This document shows positions 10,172-19,372 of a DNA stretch of 48,204 nt, piece after piece; the first letter of the stretch is position 1, and each line of letters starts with the position of its first letter. The notes below the pieces were generated by a model. It was not told the DNA's origin and ran no database searches. It saw nothing but the letters and a program-made list of their open reading frames with translations. The translations under genes were made by a program, and so were the position numbers. The DNA lies in contig NZ_RSAJ01000004.1 in assembly GCF_003933965.1 (NCBI RefSeq), forward strand, positions 1 through 48,204, in the 5' to 3' direction. Source of the stretch: Streptomyces sp. RP5T. Its GTDB lineage: Bacteria; Actinomycetota; Actinomycetes; Streptomycetales; Streptomycetaceae.

Positions 10172-11680
10172 GTGGACCTGGCTCTGGCGCCGGAGACCCT
10201 GGCGCGCTGGCAGTTCGGCATCACCACCGTCTACCACTTCCTGTTCGTCCCCCTGACGATCTCCCTGGCCGCCCTCACGGCGGGTCTCCAGACCGCATGG
10301 GTGCGCACGGAGAAGGAGAAGTACCTCAGGGCCACCAAGTTCTGGGGCAAGCTCTTCCTGATCAACATCGCGATGGGCGTGGTCACCGGCATCGTGCAGG
10401 AGTTCCAGTTCGGCATGAACTGGTCCGACTACTCGCGGTTCGTCGGCGACGTGTTCGGTGCCCCGCTCGCCTTCGAGGCCCTGATCGCCTTCTTCTTCGA
10501 GTCCACCTTCATCGGCCTGTGGATCTTCGGCTGGGACAAGCTGCCCAAGAAGATCCACCTGGCCTGCATCTGGATGGTCTCGATCGGCACGATCCTGTCG
10601 GCGTACTTCATCCTCGCGGCCAACTCGTGGATGCAGCACCCCGTCGGCTACCGGATCAACAAGGCCAGGGGTCGCGCCGAACTCACCGACTTCTGGGCGG
10701 TGCTGACCCAGAACACCGCGCTCACCCAGGTCTTCCACACCATGTCGGCCGCCTTCCTGACCGGCGGCGCCTTCATGATCGGCATCGCGGCCTTCCATCT
10801 GTTCCGCAAGAAGCACATCGCCGTGATGAAGACCTCGCTGCGCCTCGGACTGGTCACCGTGGTCGTCGCCGGCATGCTCACCGCGATCAGCGGTGACACG
10901 CTCGGCAAGGTCATGTTCAAGCAGCAGCCGATGAAGATGGCCGCCGCCGAGGCCCTGTGGGACGGTCAGGACTCCGCCCCCTTCTCGATCTTCGCCTACG
11001 GCGACGTGGAGAAGGGCCACAACAGTGTGGCCATCGAGATCCCGGGCCTGCTGTCCTTCCTCGCCAACGACGACTTCACCTCGTACGTCCCCGGCATCAA
11101 CGACGTCAACAAGGCGGAGCAGCAGAAGTACGGGCCCGGCGACTACCGGCCCAACATCCCCGTGACCTTCTGGGCCTTCCGCTGGATGATCGGCTTCGGC
11201 ATGGCGTCCTTCGCCATCGGTCTCGCCGGGCTCTGGCTGACCCGCAAGAAGTTCATGCTGCCGCAGCACCTGAGGGTCGGCGAGGACGAGGTGCCGCACC
11301 TGGTCCTGTTCAAGAACAAGGCCCTCAGCCCCAAGCTCGGCAGGCTCTACTGGCTGGCGGCGATCTGGACCCTGGGCTTCCCGCTGATCGCCAACTCCTG
11401 GGGATGGATCTTCACCGAGATGGGCCGGCAGCCGTGGGTCGTCTACGGCGTCCTGCAGACCCGGCACGCGGTCTCCCCCGGCGTCTCCCAGGCAGAGGTC
11501 CTCATCTCGATGCTCGTCTTCACGGCTCTGTACGCCGTCCTCGCCGTCGTCGAGGTCAAGCTGCTCGTGAAGTACGTCAAGGCAGGGCCGCCCGAGCTCA
11601 CCGAGGCCGACCTCAACCCGCCCACGAAGATCGGCGGCGACACCCGTGACGCCGACAAGCCGATGGCCTTCTCGTACTAG
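10172..11680 (+). CDS. cydA: Cytochrome bd ubiquinol/menaquinol oxidase subunit I
   Basis: A 502-residue integral membrane subunit that carries the haems of the high-affinity bd oxidase. It oxidises quinol, reduces oxygen to water and is used under low oxygen. The N-terminus is family-typical (LARWQFGITTVYHFLFVPLTI, shown in part), followed by multiple hydrophobic helices and the Q-loop region. The GTG at 10172 is preceded by AAGGAG at 7 bases; the in-frame extension upstream overlaps the leader and is not supported. The gene is first in cydA-cydB-cydCD and sits directly behind the Rex operator. Confidence 0.97.
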   Translation: MDLALAPETLARWQFGITTVYHFLFVPLTISLAALTAGLQTAWVRTEKEKYLRATKFWGKLFLINIAMGVVTGIVQEFQFGMNWSDYSRFVGDVFGAPLAFEALIAFFFESTFIGLWIFGWDKLPKKIHLACIWMVSIGTILSAYFILAANSWMQHPVGYRINKARGRAELTDFWAVLTQNTALTQVFHTMSAAFLTGGAFMIGIAAFHLFRKKHIAVMKTSLRLGLVTVVVAGMLTAISGDTLGKVMFKQQPMKMAAAEALWDGQDSAPFSIFAYGDVEKGHNSVAIEIPGLLSFLANDDFTSYVPGINDVNKAEQQKYGPGDYRPNIPVTFWAFRWMIGFGMASFAIGLAGLWLTRKKFMLPQHLRVGEDEVPHLVLFKNKALSPKLGRLYWLAAIWTLGFPLIANSWGWIFTEMGRQPWVVYGVLQTRHAVSPGVSQAEVLISMLVFTALYAVLAVVEVKLLVKYVKAGPPELTEADLNPPTKIGGDTRDADKPMAFSY

Positions 11681-11698
11681 GCCGAGGGAGATCGAGTC

Positions 11699-12703
11699 AT
11701 GGAACTTCACGACGTCTGGTTCGTGCTGATCGCCGTCCTGTGGACCGGCTACTTCTTCCTGGAGGGCTTCGACTTCGGCGTCGGTGTCCTCACCAAGCTG
11801 CTCGCCCGTGACCGGACCGAGAAGCGTGTCCTGATCAACACCATCGGTCCCGTCTGGGACGGCAACGAGGTGTGGCTGCTGACGGCAGGCGGCGCGACCT
11901 TCGCCGCCTTCCCCGACTGGTACGCCACCCTCTTCTCCGGCTTCTATCTGCCGCTGCTGATCATCCTGGTCTGCCTGATCGTCCGGGGTGTCGCCTTCGA
12001 GTACCGGGCCAAGCGGCCCGAGGAGAACTGGCAGCGCAACTGGGAGACCGCGATTTTCTGGTCCTCGCTCATCCCCGCGTTCCTGTGGGGCGTGGCCTTC
12101 GGCAACATCGTGCACGGCGTGAAGATCGACCAGCACTTCGAGTACGTCGGCTCCTTCTGGGACCTGCTCAACCCGTACGCCCTGCTCGGCGGACTGGTGA
12201 CGCTGACCCTGTTCACCTTCCACGGCACGGTGTTCACGGCCCTGAAGACGGTCGGGGAGATCCGGGAGCGGGCACGGAAGCTGGCGACCCGGGTCGGTCT
12301 CGTCACCGCCGCCCTTGCGCTGATCTTCCTGCTCTGGACGCAGGTCGACAGCGGTGACGCCAAGAGCCTGGTCGCGATGGTGGTTGCCGTGATCGCCCTG
12401 GTCGCCGCTCTGGTGGCCAACCAGGCCGGTCGTGAGGGCTGGTCGTTCGCGCTGTCGGGCGTCACGATCGTGGCCGCCGTGGCCATGCTCTTCCTGACGC
12501 TCTTCCCGAACGTCATGCCGTCCTCGCTCAACGCGGACTGGAACCTGACGGTCACCAACGCCTCGTCGAGCCCGTACACCCTGAAGATCATGACCTGGTG
12601 TGCGGGGATCGCCACGCCGATCGTCCTGCTCTACCAGGGCTGGACCTACTGGGTGTTCCGCAAGCGCATCGGCACCCAGCACATCGCCGAAGCCGCGCAC
12701 TGA
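11699..12703 (+). CDS. cydB: Cytochrome bd oxidase subunit II
   Basis: A 334-residue membrane subunit, the partner of CydA. The opening MELHDVWFVLIAVLWTGYF and the following FLEGFDFGVG are hallmarks of CydB, and GPVWDGNEVWLL follows. Several further hydrophobic helices fill the C-terminal half. It begins 18 bases after the cydA stop with GGGAG upstream, so the two are co-transcribed and co-regulated by the Rex site. A 28-base parS-containing palindrome lies just after its stop and separates it from cydCD. Confidence 0.97.
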   Translation: MELHDVWFVLIAVLWTGYFFLEGFDFGVGVLTKLLARDRTEKRVLINTIGPVWDGNEVWLLTAGGATFAAFPDWYATLFSGFYLPLLIILVCLIVRGVAFEYRAKRPEENWQRNWETAIFWSSLIPAFLWGVAFGNIVHGVKIDQHFEYVGSFWDLLNPYALLGGLVTLTLFTFHGTVFTALKTVGEIRERARKLATRVGLVTAALALIFLLWTQVDSGDAKSLVAMVVAVIALVAALVANQAGREGWSFALSGVTIVAAVAMLFLTLFPNVMPSSLNADWNLTVTNASSSPYTLKIMTWCAGIATPIVLLYQGWTYWVFRKRIGTQHIAEAAH

Positions 12704-12712
12704 GCCCGATAT

Positions 12713-12740
12713 GGGGCATGTTTCACGTGAAACATGCCCC
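12713..12740. terminator. 28-base perfect palindrome with parS after cydB
   Basis: GGGGCAT and its complement flank an exact TGTTTCACGTGAAACA (12719-12734). It begins 9 bases after the cydB stop. It is both a perfect ParB site and a possible hairpin that could attenuate transcription into cydCD. Confidence 0.88.
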
Positions 12741-12755
12741 TTGAGAAGAGGGTGT

Positions 12756-12769
12756 GTTTCACGTGAAAC
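12756..12769. promoter_or_regulatory. parS site covering the cydCD start codon
   Basis: An exact GTTTCACGTGAAAC lies 37 bases from the preceding parS copy. It fills the spacer between the Shine-Dalgarno (AAGAGGG, 12746-12752) and the GTG at 12763 and runs across that codon. Confidence 0.9.
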
Positions 12770-15700
12770 CGATCGACCCGCGTCTGCTCCGGTACACCCG
12801 CGCCACCCGACTGTTCCTGGTGGCCGTCGTGGGCCTGGGCGGCGTGGGAGCCCTGCTGGTCATCGCTCAGGCGATGCTCGTCGCCGAGATCGTGGTCGGC
12901 GCGTTCCAGCACGGCCTCGGGGTCGCCGAACTGCGCACTCCCCTGGTGCTGTTGGCGGCCGTCTCGGCCGGCCGCGGTCTCGTCGCCTGGCTCACTGAAC
13001 TCGCCGCACACCGGGCGAGCGCGGCGGTGAAGTCGGAACTGCGGGGACGGCTGCTGGAACGGGCCACCGCGCTGGGACCGGGCTGGCTGAGCGGGCAGCG
13101 GACCGGGTCACTCGTCGCCCTGGCCACACGGGGTGTCGACGCCCTCGACGACTACTTCTCGCGCTATCTCCCGCAGCTGGGCCTCGCGGTGGTCGTGCCG
13201 GTGGCGGTGCTGGCGCGGATCGTGACCGAGGACTGGGTCTCGGCGGCCATCATCGTCGGAACCCTGCCCCTCATCCCGGTCTTCATGATGCTGATCGGCT
13301 GGGCCACGCAGTCCCGGATGGACCGTCAGTGGCGGCTGCTGTCACGGCTGTCGGGGCACTTCCTGGACGTCGTCGCCGGGCTGCCGACCCTGAAGGTGTT
13401 CGGCCGGGCCAAGGCGCAGGCCGAGTCGATCCGGCGCATCACCGGGGAGTACCGGCAGGCGACCATGCGGACCCTGCGGATCGCCTTCCTCTCCTCCTTC
13501 GCCCTGGAGCTGCTGTCGACGCTCTCCGTGGCACTGGTCGCCGTCACGATCGGAATGCGTCTGGTCCACGGCGAGATGCATCTGTACGACGGCCTGGTCA
13601 TCCTCATCCTGGCCCCCGAGGCATATCTGCCTCTGCGGCAGGTGGGTACGCAGTATCACGCGGCGGCCGAGGGGCTGGCGGCTGCCGAGGAGATCTTCTC
13701 GGTGCTGGAGACGGAGGTACCGGCGTCGGGCACGGCTGCCGCGCCCGCCGGTGCGCTGGCCTTCGAGCGGGTCACGGTCAGGTATCCCGGCCGCTCGGGG
13801 GACGCCGTCACGGACGTGTCCTTCGAGGTCGCGCCGGGTGAGACGGTCGCGCTGGTCGGACCCAGCGGGGCCGGCAAGTCGACGCTGCTGAACGTCCTGC
13901 TGGGATTCGTGCGGCCGGCCGAGGGGCGGGTGCGGATCGGTGGAGCCGATCTCGCGGAGGCCGACCTGGAGGAGTGGCGGTCGCGCATCGCCTGGGTGCC
14001 GCAGCGGCCGCAGCTGTTCGCCGGGACGATCACGGAGAACGTCCGGCTGGCACGACCTGACGCCGACGAGGGCGCGGTGAGGCGGGCGTTGGCGGACGCG
14101 GGGGCCCTGGACTTCGTCGACGCGCTCCCTCTGGGCGCCGACACCGTGCTCGGTGAGGACGGGGCCGGGCTCTCCGCCGGGCAGCGGCAACGGCTCGCGC
14201 TGGCCCGGGCGTTCCTCGCGGACCGTCCCGTCCTGCTCCTGGACGAGCCCACGGCGGCGCTCGACGGGGCGACCGAGGCGGAGGTCGTGGCGGCGGTGCG
14301 CCGGCTGGCGGCCGGGCGGACGGTGCTGCTGGTGGTGCACCGGCCGGCGTTGCTCGGGGTGGCGGACCGGGTGGTGCGGCTGGCGGAGCCCGCGGCACCG
14401 GCTCCGGTGTCCGCCGTGGCCAGGACGGCCACGGCACGCACGGTCGAGGACGACGGTCCCGCCCCGGCCGAGCCCGGGACGATCGAGCGGCCGACGCGGT
14501 CGCGTGGTGTTCTCGCCCGCGTCCGTGCCATGTCCGGTCCCCGGCGGGGCCGGCTCGCGCTCGCCATGCTGCTCGGCAGCCTCGCCCTCGGCAGCGCGGT
14601 GGGACTGATGGCCACGTCCGGCTGGCTGATCTCGCGTGCCTCGCAGCAGCCGCCCGTGCTGTATCTGATGGTGGCAGTGACAGCGACCCGTGCGTTCGGG
14701 ATCGGCCGGGCCGTGTTCCGGTACGCGGAGCGGCTGGTGTCGCACGACGCGGTGCTGCGCATGCTCGCCGACACCCGGGTCGCCGTGTACCGGCGTCTGG
14801 AGCGGCTGGCACCCGCCGGTCTGCGCACGACCCGCCGGGGTGATCTGCTCTCGCGGCTCGTCTCCGACGTGGACGCGCTGCAGGACTACTGGCTGCGCTG
14901 GCTGCTGCCGGCCGGTGCCGCCGTGGTGGTGTCGGCGGCCTCCGTGGGCTTCACGGCCTGGCTGCTGCCGGAGGCCGGCGCCGCGCTGGCCGTGGGCCTG
15001 CTGGCCGCCGGCGCGGGTGTCCCGCTCGTCACTGGGGCCGTGGCCCGCCGCGCCGAGCGCAGGCTCGCCCCCGCCCGCGGGGAACTGTCGACCCGCGTGA
15101 CCGATCTCCTCACCGGGACCGCGGAGCTGACCGTCTCCGGAGCCCTGCCCGCCCGCACCGCCGAGGCGCGGCGGGCCGACGGTGTCCTCACCCGGATCGC
15201 CTCGCGCGCCGCCACCGCCACCGCACTCGGCGACGGCCTCACCGCCCTGATCTGCGGCCTGACCGTCACCGCGACCGCCCTCGTCGGCGCCCAGGCGGTC
15301 GCCGCCGGGCGGCTCGGCGGGGTCGCGATGGCCGTCGTCGTGCTCACTCCGCTGGCGGCCTTCGAGGCCGTCCTCGGGCTGCCGCTCGCCGTCCAGTACC
15401 GGCAGCGGGTGCGCAGGAGCGCCGAGCGTGTCCACGAGGTGCTGGACGCTCCCGCGCCGGTACGGGAGCCTGAGCACGCTCGGCAGGCGCCCGCCTCGCC
15501 CTTCCCGGTCGTCCTCAAGGGAGTGAGCACCCGGCACGAGGGCCAGGACCGGGACGCGCTCGCGGGTCTCGACCTGACCCTCGCGGAGGGCAGGAGGATC
15601 GCCGTGGTCGGGGCCTCCGGTTCCGGCAAGACGACGCTCGCCCAGGTACTGCTGCGCTTTCTGGACGCGGACGCCGGCACCTACACCCTGGGTGGCGTGG

Positions 15701-16251
15701 ACGCCTACGGGCTGCACAGCGACGACGTACGCCGGCTGGTGGGGCTGTGCGCCCAGGACGCCCACCTCTTCGACAGCTCGGTGCGCGAGAACGTGCTCCT
15801 CGCCAGGAAGGACGCGAGCGAGGAGGAGCTGCGGGACGCGCTGCGGCGGGCCCGTCTGCTCGACTGGGCGGAGAGCCTGCCCGACGGTCTGGACACCCTG
15901 GTGGGCGAGCACGGGGCACGGCTGTCCGGCGGCCAGCGGCAACGGCTCGCGCTGGCCCGAGCGCTGCTCGCCGACTTCCCCGTCCTCGTGCTGGACGAGC
16001 CCGCCGAACATCTCGACCTGCCGACCGCCGACGCGCTCACCGCCGATCTGCTGGCCGCCACCGAGGGCCGCACGACCCTCCTCATCACGCACCGCCTGGC
16101 GGGACTCGAGGCGGTGGACGAGGTGGTCGTACTCGACGAGGGGCGGGTCGTGCAGCGCGGCGCCTATGCGGAGTTGGCGGGGGTGGAGGGGCCGTTGCGG
16201 GCGATGGCCGAGCGGGAGGCGGAGTCGGAGCTGCTGGTGGCGGCACGCTGA
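12763..16251 (+). CDS. cydCD: Fused CydD-CydC ABC exporter (cytochrome bd assembly)
   Basis: A single protein of about 1162 residues joins two ABC half-transporters, where E. coli has separate CydD and CydC. The first half has a six-helix membrane domain, Walker A GPSGAGKST near residue 370 and signature LSAGQRQRL near 470. A linker and second membrane domain start at about 590. The second half has Walker A GASGSGKTT near 950 and signature LSGGQRQRL near 1055. The E. coli complex exports glutathione/cysteine and is required for bd oxidase assembly (family knowledge), which fits its place after cydAB. The GTG at 12763 has the better Shine-Dalgarno spacing (10 bases). A GTG at 12754 would add MFHVKP-type residues encoded by the parS site and has almost no spacer. 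Confidence 0.95.
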   Translation: MKPIDPRLLRYTRATRLFLVAVVGLGGVGALLVIAQAMLVAEIVVGAFQHGLGVAELRTPLVLLAAVSAGRGLVAWLTELAAHRASAAVKSELRGRLLERATALGPGWLSGQRTGSLVALATRGVDALDDYFSRYLPQLGLAVVVPVAVLARIVTEDWVSAAIIVGTLPLIPVFMMLIGWATQSRMDRQWRLLSRLSGHFLDVVAGLPTLKVFGRAKAQAESIRRITGEYRQATMRTLRIAFLSSFALELLSTLSVALVAVTIGMRLVHGEMHLYDGLVILILAPEAYLPLRQVGTQYHAAAEGLAAAEEIFSVLETEVPASGTAAAPAGALAFERVTVRYPGRSGDAVTDVSFEVAPGETVALVGPSGAGKSTLLNVLLGFVRPAEGRVRIGGADLAEADLEEWRSRIAWVPQRPQLFAGTITENVRLARPDADEGAVRRALADAGALDFVDALPLGADTVLGEDGAGLSAGQRQRLALARAFLADRPVLLLDEPTAALDGATEAEVVAAVRRLAAGRTVLLVVHRPALLGVADRVVRLAEPAAPAPVSAVARTATARTVEDDGPAPAEPGTIERPTRSRGVLARVRAMSGPRRGRLALAMLLGSLALGSAVGLMATSGWLISRASQQPPVLYLMVAVTATRAFGIGRAVFRYAERLVSHDAVLRMLADTRVAVYRRLERLAPAGLRTTRRGDLLSRLVSDVDALQDYWLRWLLPAGAAVVVSAASVGFTAWLLPEAGAALAVGLLAAGAGVPLVTGAVARRAERRLAPARGELSTRVTDLLTGTAELTVSGALPARTAEARRADGVLTRIASRAATATALGDGLTALICGLTVTATALVGAQAVAAGRLGGVAMAVVVLTPLAAFEAVLGLPLAVQYRQRVRRSAERVHEVLDAPAPVREPEHARQAPASPFPVVLKGVSTRHEGQDRDALAGLDLTLAEGRRIAVVGASGSGKTTLAQVLLRFLDADAGTYTLGGVDAYGLHSDDVRRLVGLCAQDAHLFDSSVRENVLLARKDASEEELRDALRRARLLDWAESLPDGLDTLVGEHGARLSGGQRQRLALARALLADFPVLVLDEPAEHLDLPTADALTADLLAATEGRTTLLITHRLAGLEAVDEVVVLDEGRVVQRGAYAELAGVEGPLRAMAEREAESELLVAAR

Positions 16252-16343
16252 GGCGTCGCGCTGAACCCGTCCGCAGCAATGTGTCCCCCGGTCGTACGAC
16301 GTGAACAGGACCGCGTCCGGGCGCCGGGGACAGGATCGCTGAC

Positions 16344-17408
16344 ATGCGATCACCTCGCCGTCATCCATTGCTCGTTCCGGCCCTGCTGTGCGCGTGCGCG
16401 ATGGTGGCGGCACGGCCCGCGGACGCCTCCGCTGAGGCCCTGGGCCGCCGGACGGACGGTGATCCCGGGGTCGGTGCACAGGTGCTGCGGCTGTACCAGG
16501 ACGCGGCGCTGGCGACCCAGCGGTACGAGGCGGGACGCCAAGAGGCGCAGGCGCAGCGGGCCCGGACGCGATGGTTCGCGGAGCTCCTGGGCCGGGAGCG
16601 GCGGGAGGCCGGCGTTCTGCGTCAGGAGATCGGCCGTATCGCCCGGGCCCAGTACCGCGAGGGCGGCGGTCTCCCGCTCACCGCGCAGATCATCTTCGCC
16701 GCTGACCCCGCCGACCTGATGCGCGGCCGGCACGTGTTCTCACGGGCGAGGGTGGCCGTCGACAACGCGGTCGAGAAGAGCCGTCGGGCCGAGGCGAGGC
16801 TCGCGGCCGATGAAGCGAGGGCTGCGGCGGCCTCACGGAGGCTGGAGCGGCGCAGCGCCGAACTCGCCGCGCTGAAGCGGGAGATCGAGCGGACCCTCGA
16901 AGAGGCCCGTGGGCAGTTGCAGGGACAGGCCGACGTGTCCGTGGCGGCCGGCTCGTGCCGGGGTGCCGTGCCCCTGGAGCAGCCGCAGCAGGCCTCGGAG
17001 GGCGCCTGGGTCGCTCCGGTGGTGGGGTACGAACTGTCCGCCGGGTTCGGCAGCGGCGGGGCGCGGTGGGCGAGCCGGCACACGGGGCAGGACTTCGCGG
17101 TGCCGATCGGGACGCCGGTGCGCGCGGTGGGCGCCGGGCGCGTGGTGAAGGTGTCCTGCGGCGGTGCCTTCGGCATCGAGATCGTGATCGAGCACACGGA
17201 CGGCTACTACACGCAGTACGCCCACCTCGCCGACGTCACCGTCGACCAGGGGGCGGGCGTCGCGCCCGGGCAGTGGATCGGGCAGTCGGGCACGAGCGGC
17301 AACTCGACCGGCCCGCACCTGCACTTCGAGGTGCGGGTCACGGCGGAGGCGGGCTCGGCGGTGGACCCGGTGCCGTGGCTGTCGGAACGCGGGGTGCCGG
17401 TCGGCTGA
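16344..17408 (+). CDS. Secreted M23 peptidoglycan endopeptidase with coiled coil
   Basis: A 354-residue exported protein: signal peptide (about 1-30), then a long Ala/Arg/Glu-rich coiled coil (about 45-205), then an M23 (LytM) zinc peptidase domain (about 230-345). The zinc motifs are HTGQDF (H-x3-D) and HLHFEV (HxH), so the active site appears intact. The layout resembles EnvC/NlpD-type or NlpC-partner hydrolases that cut peptide cross-links of the cell wall; the coiled coil may control activity. It starts 92 bases after cydCD. The gap shows no strong terminator. It is convergent with the HAD gene (41 bases apart). Confidence 0.92.
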   Translation: MRSPRRHPLLVPALLCACAMVAARPADASAEALGRRTDGDPGVGAQVLRLYQDAALATQRYEAGRQEAQAQRARTRWFAELLGRERREAGVLRQEIGRIARAQYREGGGLPLTAQIIFAADPADLMRGRHVFSRARVAVDNAVEKSRRAEARLAADEARAAAASRRLERRSAELAALKREIERTLEEARGQLQGQADVSVAAGSCRGAVPLEQPQQASEGAWVAPVVGYELSAGFGSGGARWASRHTGQDFAVPIGTPVRAVGAGRVVKVSCGGAFGIEIVIEHTDGYYTQYAHLADVTVDQGAGVAPGQWIGQSGTSGNSTGPHLHFEVRVTAEAGSAVDPVPWLSERGVPVG

Positions 17409-17448
17409 GCTATGACAAAGGTCTGCCTCGGCGGAGCCGCAACGCCCC

Positions 17449-18315
17449 CTACAGCCGCTCCAGCATCCGCTCGATCACGACGGCCACCCCGTCGTCGTTG
17501 TTGGCGACGGTCCGCCCCGAGGCGGCCGCGATCACGTCGGGGTGGGCGTTGCCCATCGCGTAGGACTGTCCCGCCCAGGTGAGCATCTCGACGTCGTTGG
17601 GCATGTCCCCGAAGGCGACGACCTGCTCGTGCGAGATGCCGCGCTCGGCGCAGCACAGGGCGAGCGTGCTGGCCTTGGAGACGTCGGGGCCGCTGATCTC
17701 CAGCAGGGCGCTGGGGCTGGACCGGGTGACGGTGGCGCGGTCGCCGATGGCCAGGCGGGAGAGGGTGAGGAAGGCGTCCGGGTCCATCGTGGGGTGGTAG
17801 GCGAGGATCTTCAGTACCGGCTCGGTGGCACCGGGGCCGTCATCGGCCAGCAGTTCCTCGGCGGGGGCGAGGTTGTCCGGGATCTCCATGTGCAGCTTCG
17901 GGTAGTCCGGCTCCTGGTGGAAGCCGTACGTCTGCTCCACCGCGTACACCGTGCCGGACGCCGCCTCCCGCAGCAGTCGTACGGCGTCCAGCGCGTTCTC
18001 CCGGGCCAGCTCGCGCACCTTCACGAACCGGTGGGCGCCGGGGCCGCCGTGCAGGTCGACCACCGCCGCGCCGTTGCCGCAGATGGCGAGGCCGTGGCCG
18101 TGGACGTGGTCGCTGACGACATCCATCCAGCGGGCCGGGCGGCCGGTGACGAAGAAGACCTCGATGCCGGCCTCCTCGGCGGCGGCGAGGGCCGCGACCG
18201 TGCGTGGGGACACCGACTTGTCGTCGCGCAGCAGAGTGCCGTCCAGATCGGTGGCGATCAGGCGCGGCGGTATGCCGGCGGCCGGGGTCTCGGGCTGTCG
18301 AGTCGCTGAGGTCAC
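17449..18315 (-). CDS. Cof-type HAD-superfamily phosphatase
   Basis: A haloacid-dehalogenase phosphatase of the Cof/IIB class, expected to act on sugar phosphates or similar small metabolites in the cytoplasm. Motif I is DLDGTLL near the N-terminus, motif II is VTGRP, and the C-terminal GDMPNDVEML supplies the metal-binding aspartates. The GTG at 18315 (288 residues) has GGGAG 9 bases upstream. The frame continues to 18363 (304 residues) without good support. A second Cof-type gene lies at 29483 behind serS, so the window carries two paralogues. Confidence 0.92.
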   Translation of the reverse strand: MTSATRQPETPAAGIPPRLIATDLDGTLLRDDKSVSPRTVAALAAAEEAGIEVFFVTGRPARWMDVVSDHVHGHGLAICGNGAAVVDLHGGPGAHRFVKVRELARENALDAVRLLREAASGTVYAVEQTYGFHQEPDYPKLHMEIPDNLAPAEELLADDGPGATEPVLKILAYHPTMDPDAFLTLSRLAIGDRATVTRSSPSALLEISGPDVSKASTLALCCAERGISHEQVVAFGDMPNDVEMLTWAGQSYAMGNAHPDVIAAASGRTVANNDDGVAVVIERMLERL

Positions 18316-18417
18316 CAGCTCATTCTCCCGCATATGCGTGCACGACCGTGCGGGTACCCGCACAGGTGAGACATGGATGACCCCGGTACGGGACCCACCT
18401 GCCCCGGTGACGCCGTC

Positions 18418-19320
18418 TCAGCCCAACTGCGCCACGGCCTCCATGGCGATCTGCTCGAAGACCTTCTGCTCGGCGGCGAAGTCCGAGTCGGGGATCGGCC
18501 AGTGGATCACGAGCTCCGTGAAGCCGAGTTCCCGGTGGCGGCCCGCGAAGTCGACGAACGCGTCGAGGGATTCCAGCGGGCGGCCCCGGTCGGGGGTGAA
18601 CCCGGTGAGCAGGATCCTGTCCAGGGTGTTCACGTCCCGGCCGATCGCCGCGCAGCTGTCGGTGAGCCTGTCGATCTGGCCGCGGAGGGCCTGGACGGAC
18701 TGCTCGGGAGTGCCGTTCTCGTACAGCTTCGGGTCGCCGGTGGTCACCCACGCCTGTCCGTGGCGGGCGGCGAGCTTCAGGCCGCGCGGTCCGGTGGCGG
18801 CCACGGCAAAGGGCAGCCGGGGGCGCTGGACACAGCCGGGGATGTTGCGGGCCTCGTGGGCCGAGTAGAAGTCGCCCTCGTAGGACACGGAGTCCTCGCT
18901 GAGCAGGCGGTCGAGCAGCGGGACGAACTCGGCGAGCCGGTCGGCGCGCTCACGCGGGCTCCAGGGGTCCTGGCCGAGCGCGGTGGCGTCGAAGCCGGTG
19001 CCGCCCGCACCGATGCCGAGGGTGACGCGCCCGCCGGAGATGTCGTCGAGCGTGATCAGTTCCTTGGCGAGGGTCACCGGGTGCCGGAAGTTCGGCGAGG
19101 TCACCAGGGTGCCCAGGCGCAGCCGGTCGGTGACGCCCGCGGCGCCGGTCAGGGTGGGCACGGCACCGAACCAGGGCCCGTCGCGGAAGGTCCGCCAGGA
19201 CAGGTGATCGTAGGTGTATCCGGTGTGGAAGCCGAGCTGCTCCGCGCGCTGCCACGTCTCGCGACCCCCCTCGTTCCAGCGGCGGTGGGGGAGGATCACG
19301 GTGCTCAGGCGCAGACTCAT
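18418..19320 (-). CDS. LLM-class F420-dependent oxidoreductase
   Basis: A 300-residue luciferase-like (TIM-barrel) protein. The pattern [20 protein letters not shown] near the N-terminus, [20 protein letters not shown] and the later [11 protein letters not shown] are typical of the F420-dependent flavin/deazaflavin oxidoreductases of actinobacteria. Substrate unknown. The ATG at 19320 (MSLRLSTVI) is the likely start; it lacks a clear Shine-Dalgarno. Upstream residues in the same frame would be read from the parS site at 19346-19359. Confidence 0.9.
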   Translation of the reverse strand: MSLRLSTVILPHRRWNEGGRETWQRAEQLGFHTGYTYDHLSWRTFRDGPWFGAVPTLTGAAGVTDRLRLGTLVTSPNFRHPVTLAKELITLDDISGGRVTLGIGAGGTGFDATALGQDPWSPRERADRLAEFVPLLDRLLSEDSVSYEGDFYSAHEARNIPGCVQRPRLPFAVAATGPRGLKLAARHGQAWVTTGDPKLYENGTPEQSVQALRGQIDRLTDSCAAIGRDVNTLDRILLTGFTPDRGRPLESLDAFVDFAGRHRELGFTELVIHWPIPDSDFAAEQKVFEQIAMEAVAQLG

Positions 19321-19345
19321 GTGTCCGAGCGTAAGTGCCGGGCCG

Positions 19346-19359
19346 CGTTTCACGTGAAA
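19346..19359. promoter_or_regulatory. parS site
   Basis: An exact GTTTCACGTGAAAC sits in the 52-base gap between the oxidoreductase start (19320) and the stop of the next minus-strand gene (19373). Unlike the copies at 9970 and 12719, it is not embedded in a larger palindrome. Confidence 0.9.
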
Positions 19360-19372
19360 CAGTGACGCACGG

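Noticed and set aside
10112..12700. Long minus-strand open frame of 862 codons opposite cydA-cydB
   Set aside because: It mirrors two certain genes, is low in complexity (Gly, Asp, Glu, Arg, Val-rich) and shows no domain. In very GC-rich DNA such antisense frames are expected artefacts.
13342..16479. Minus-strand open frame of 1045 codons opposite cydCD
   Set aside because: Same reason: an antisense shadow of a gene with complete ABC motifs; composition is Arg/Gly/Pro-rich without recognisable fold.
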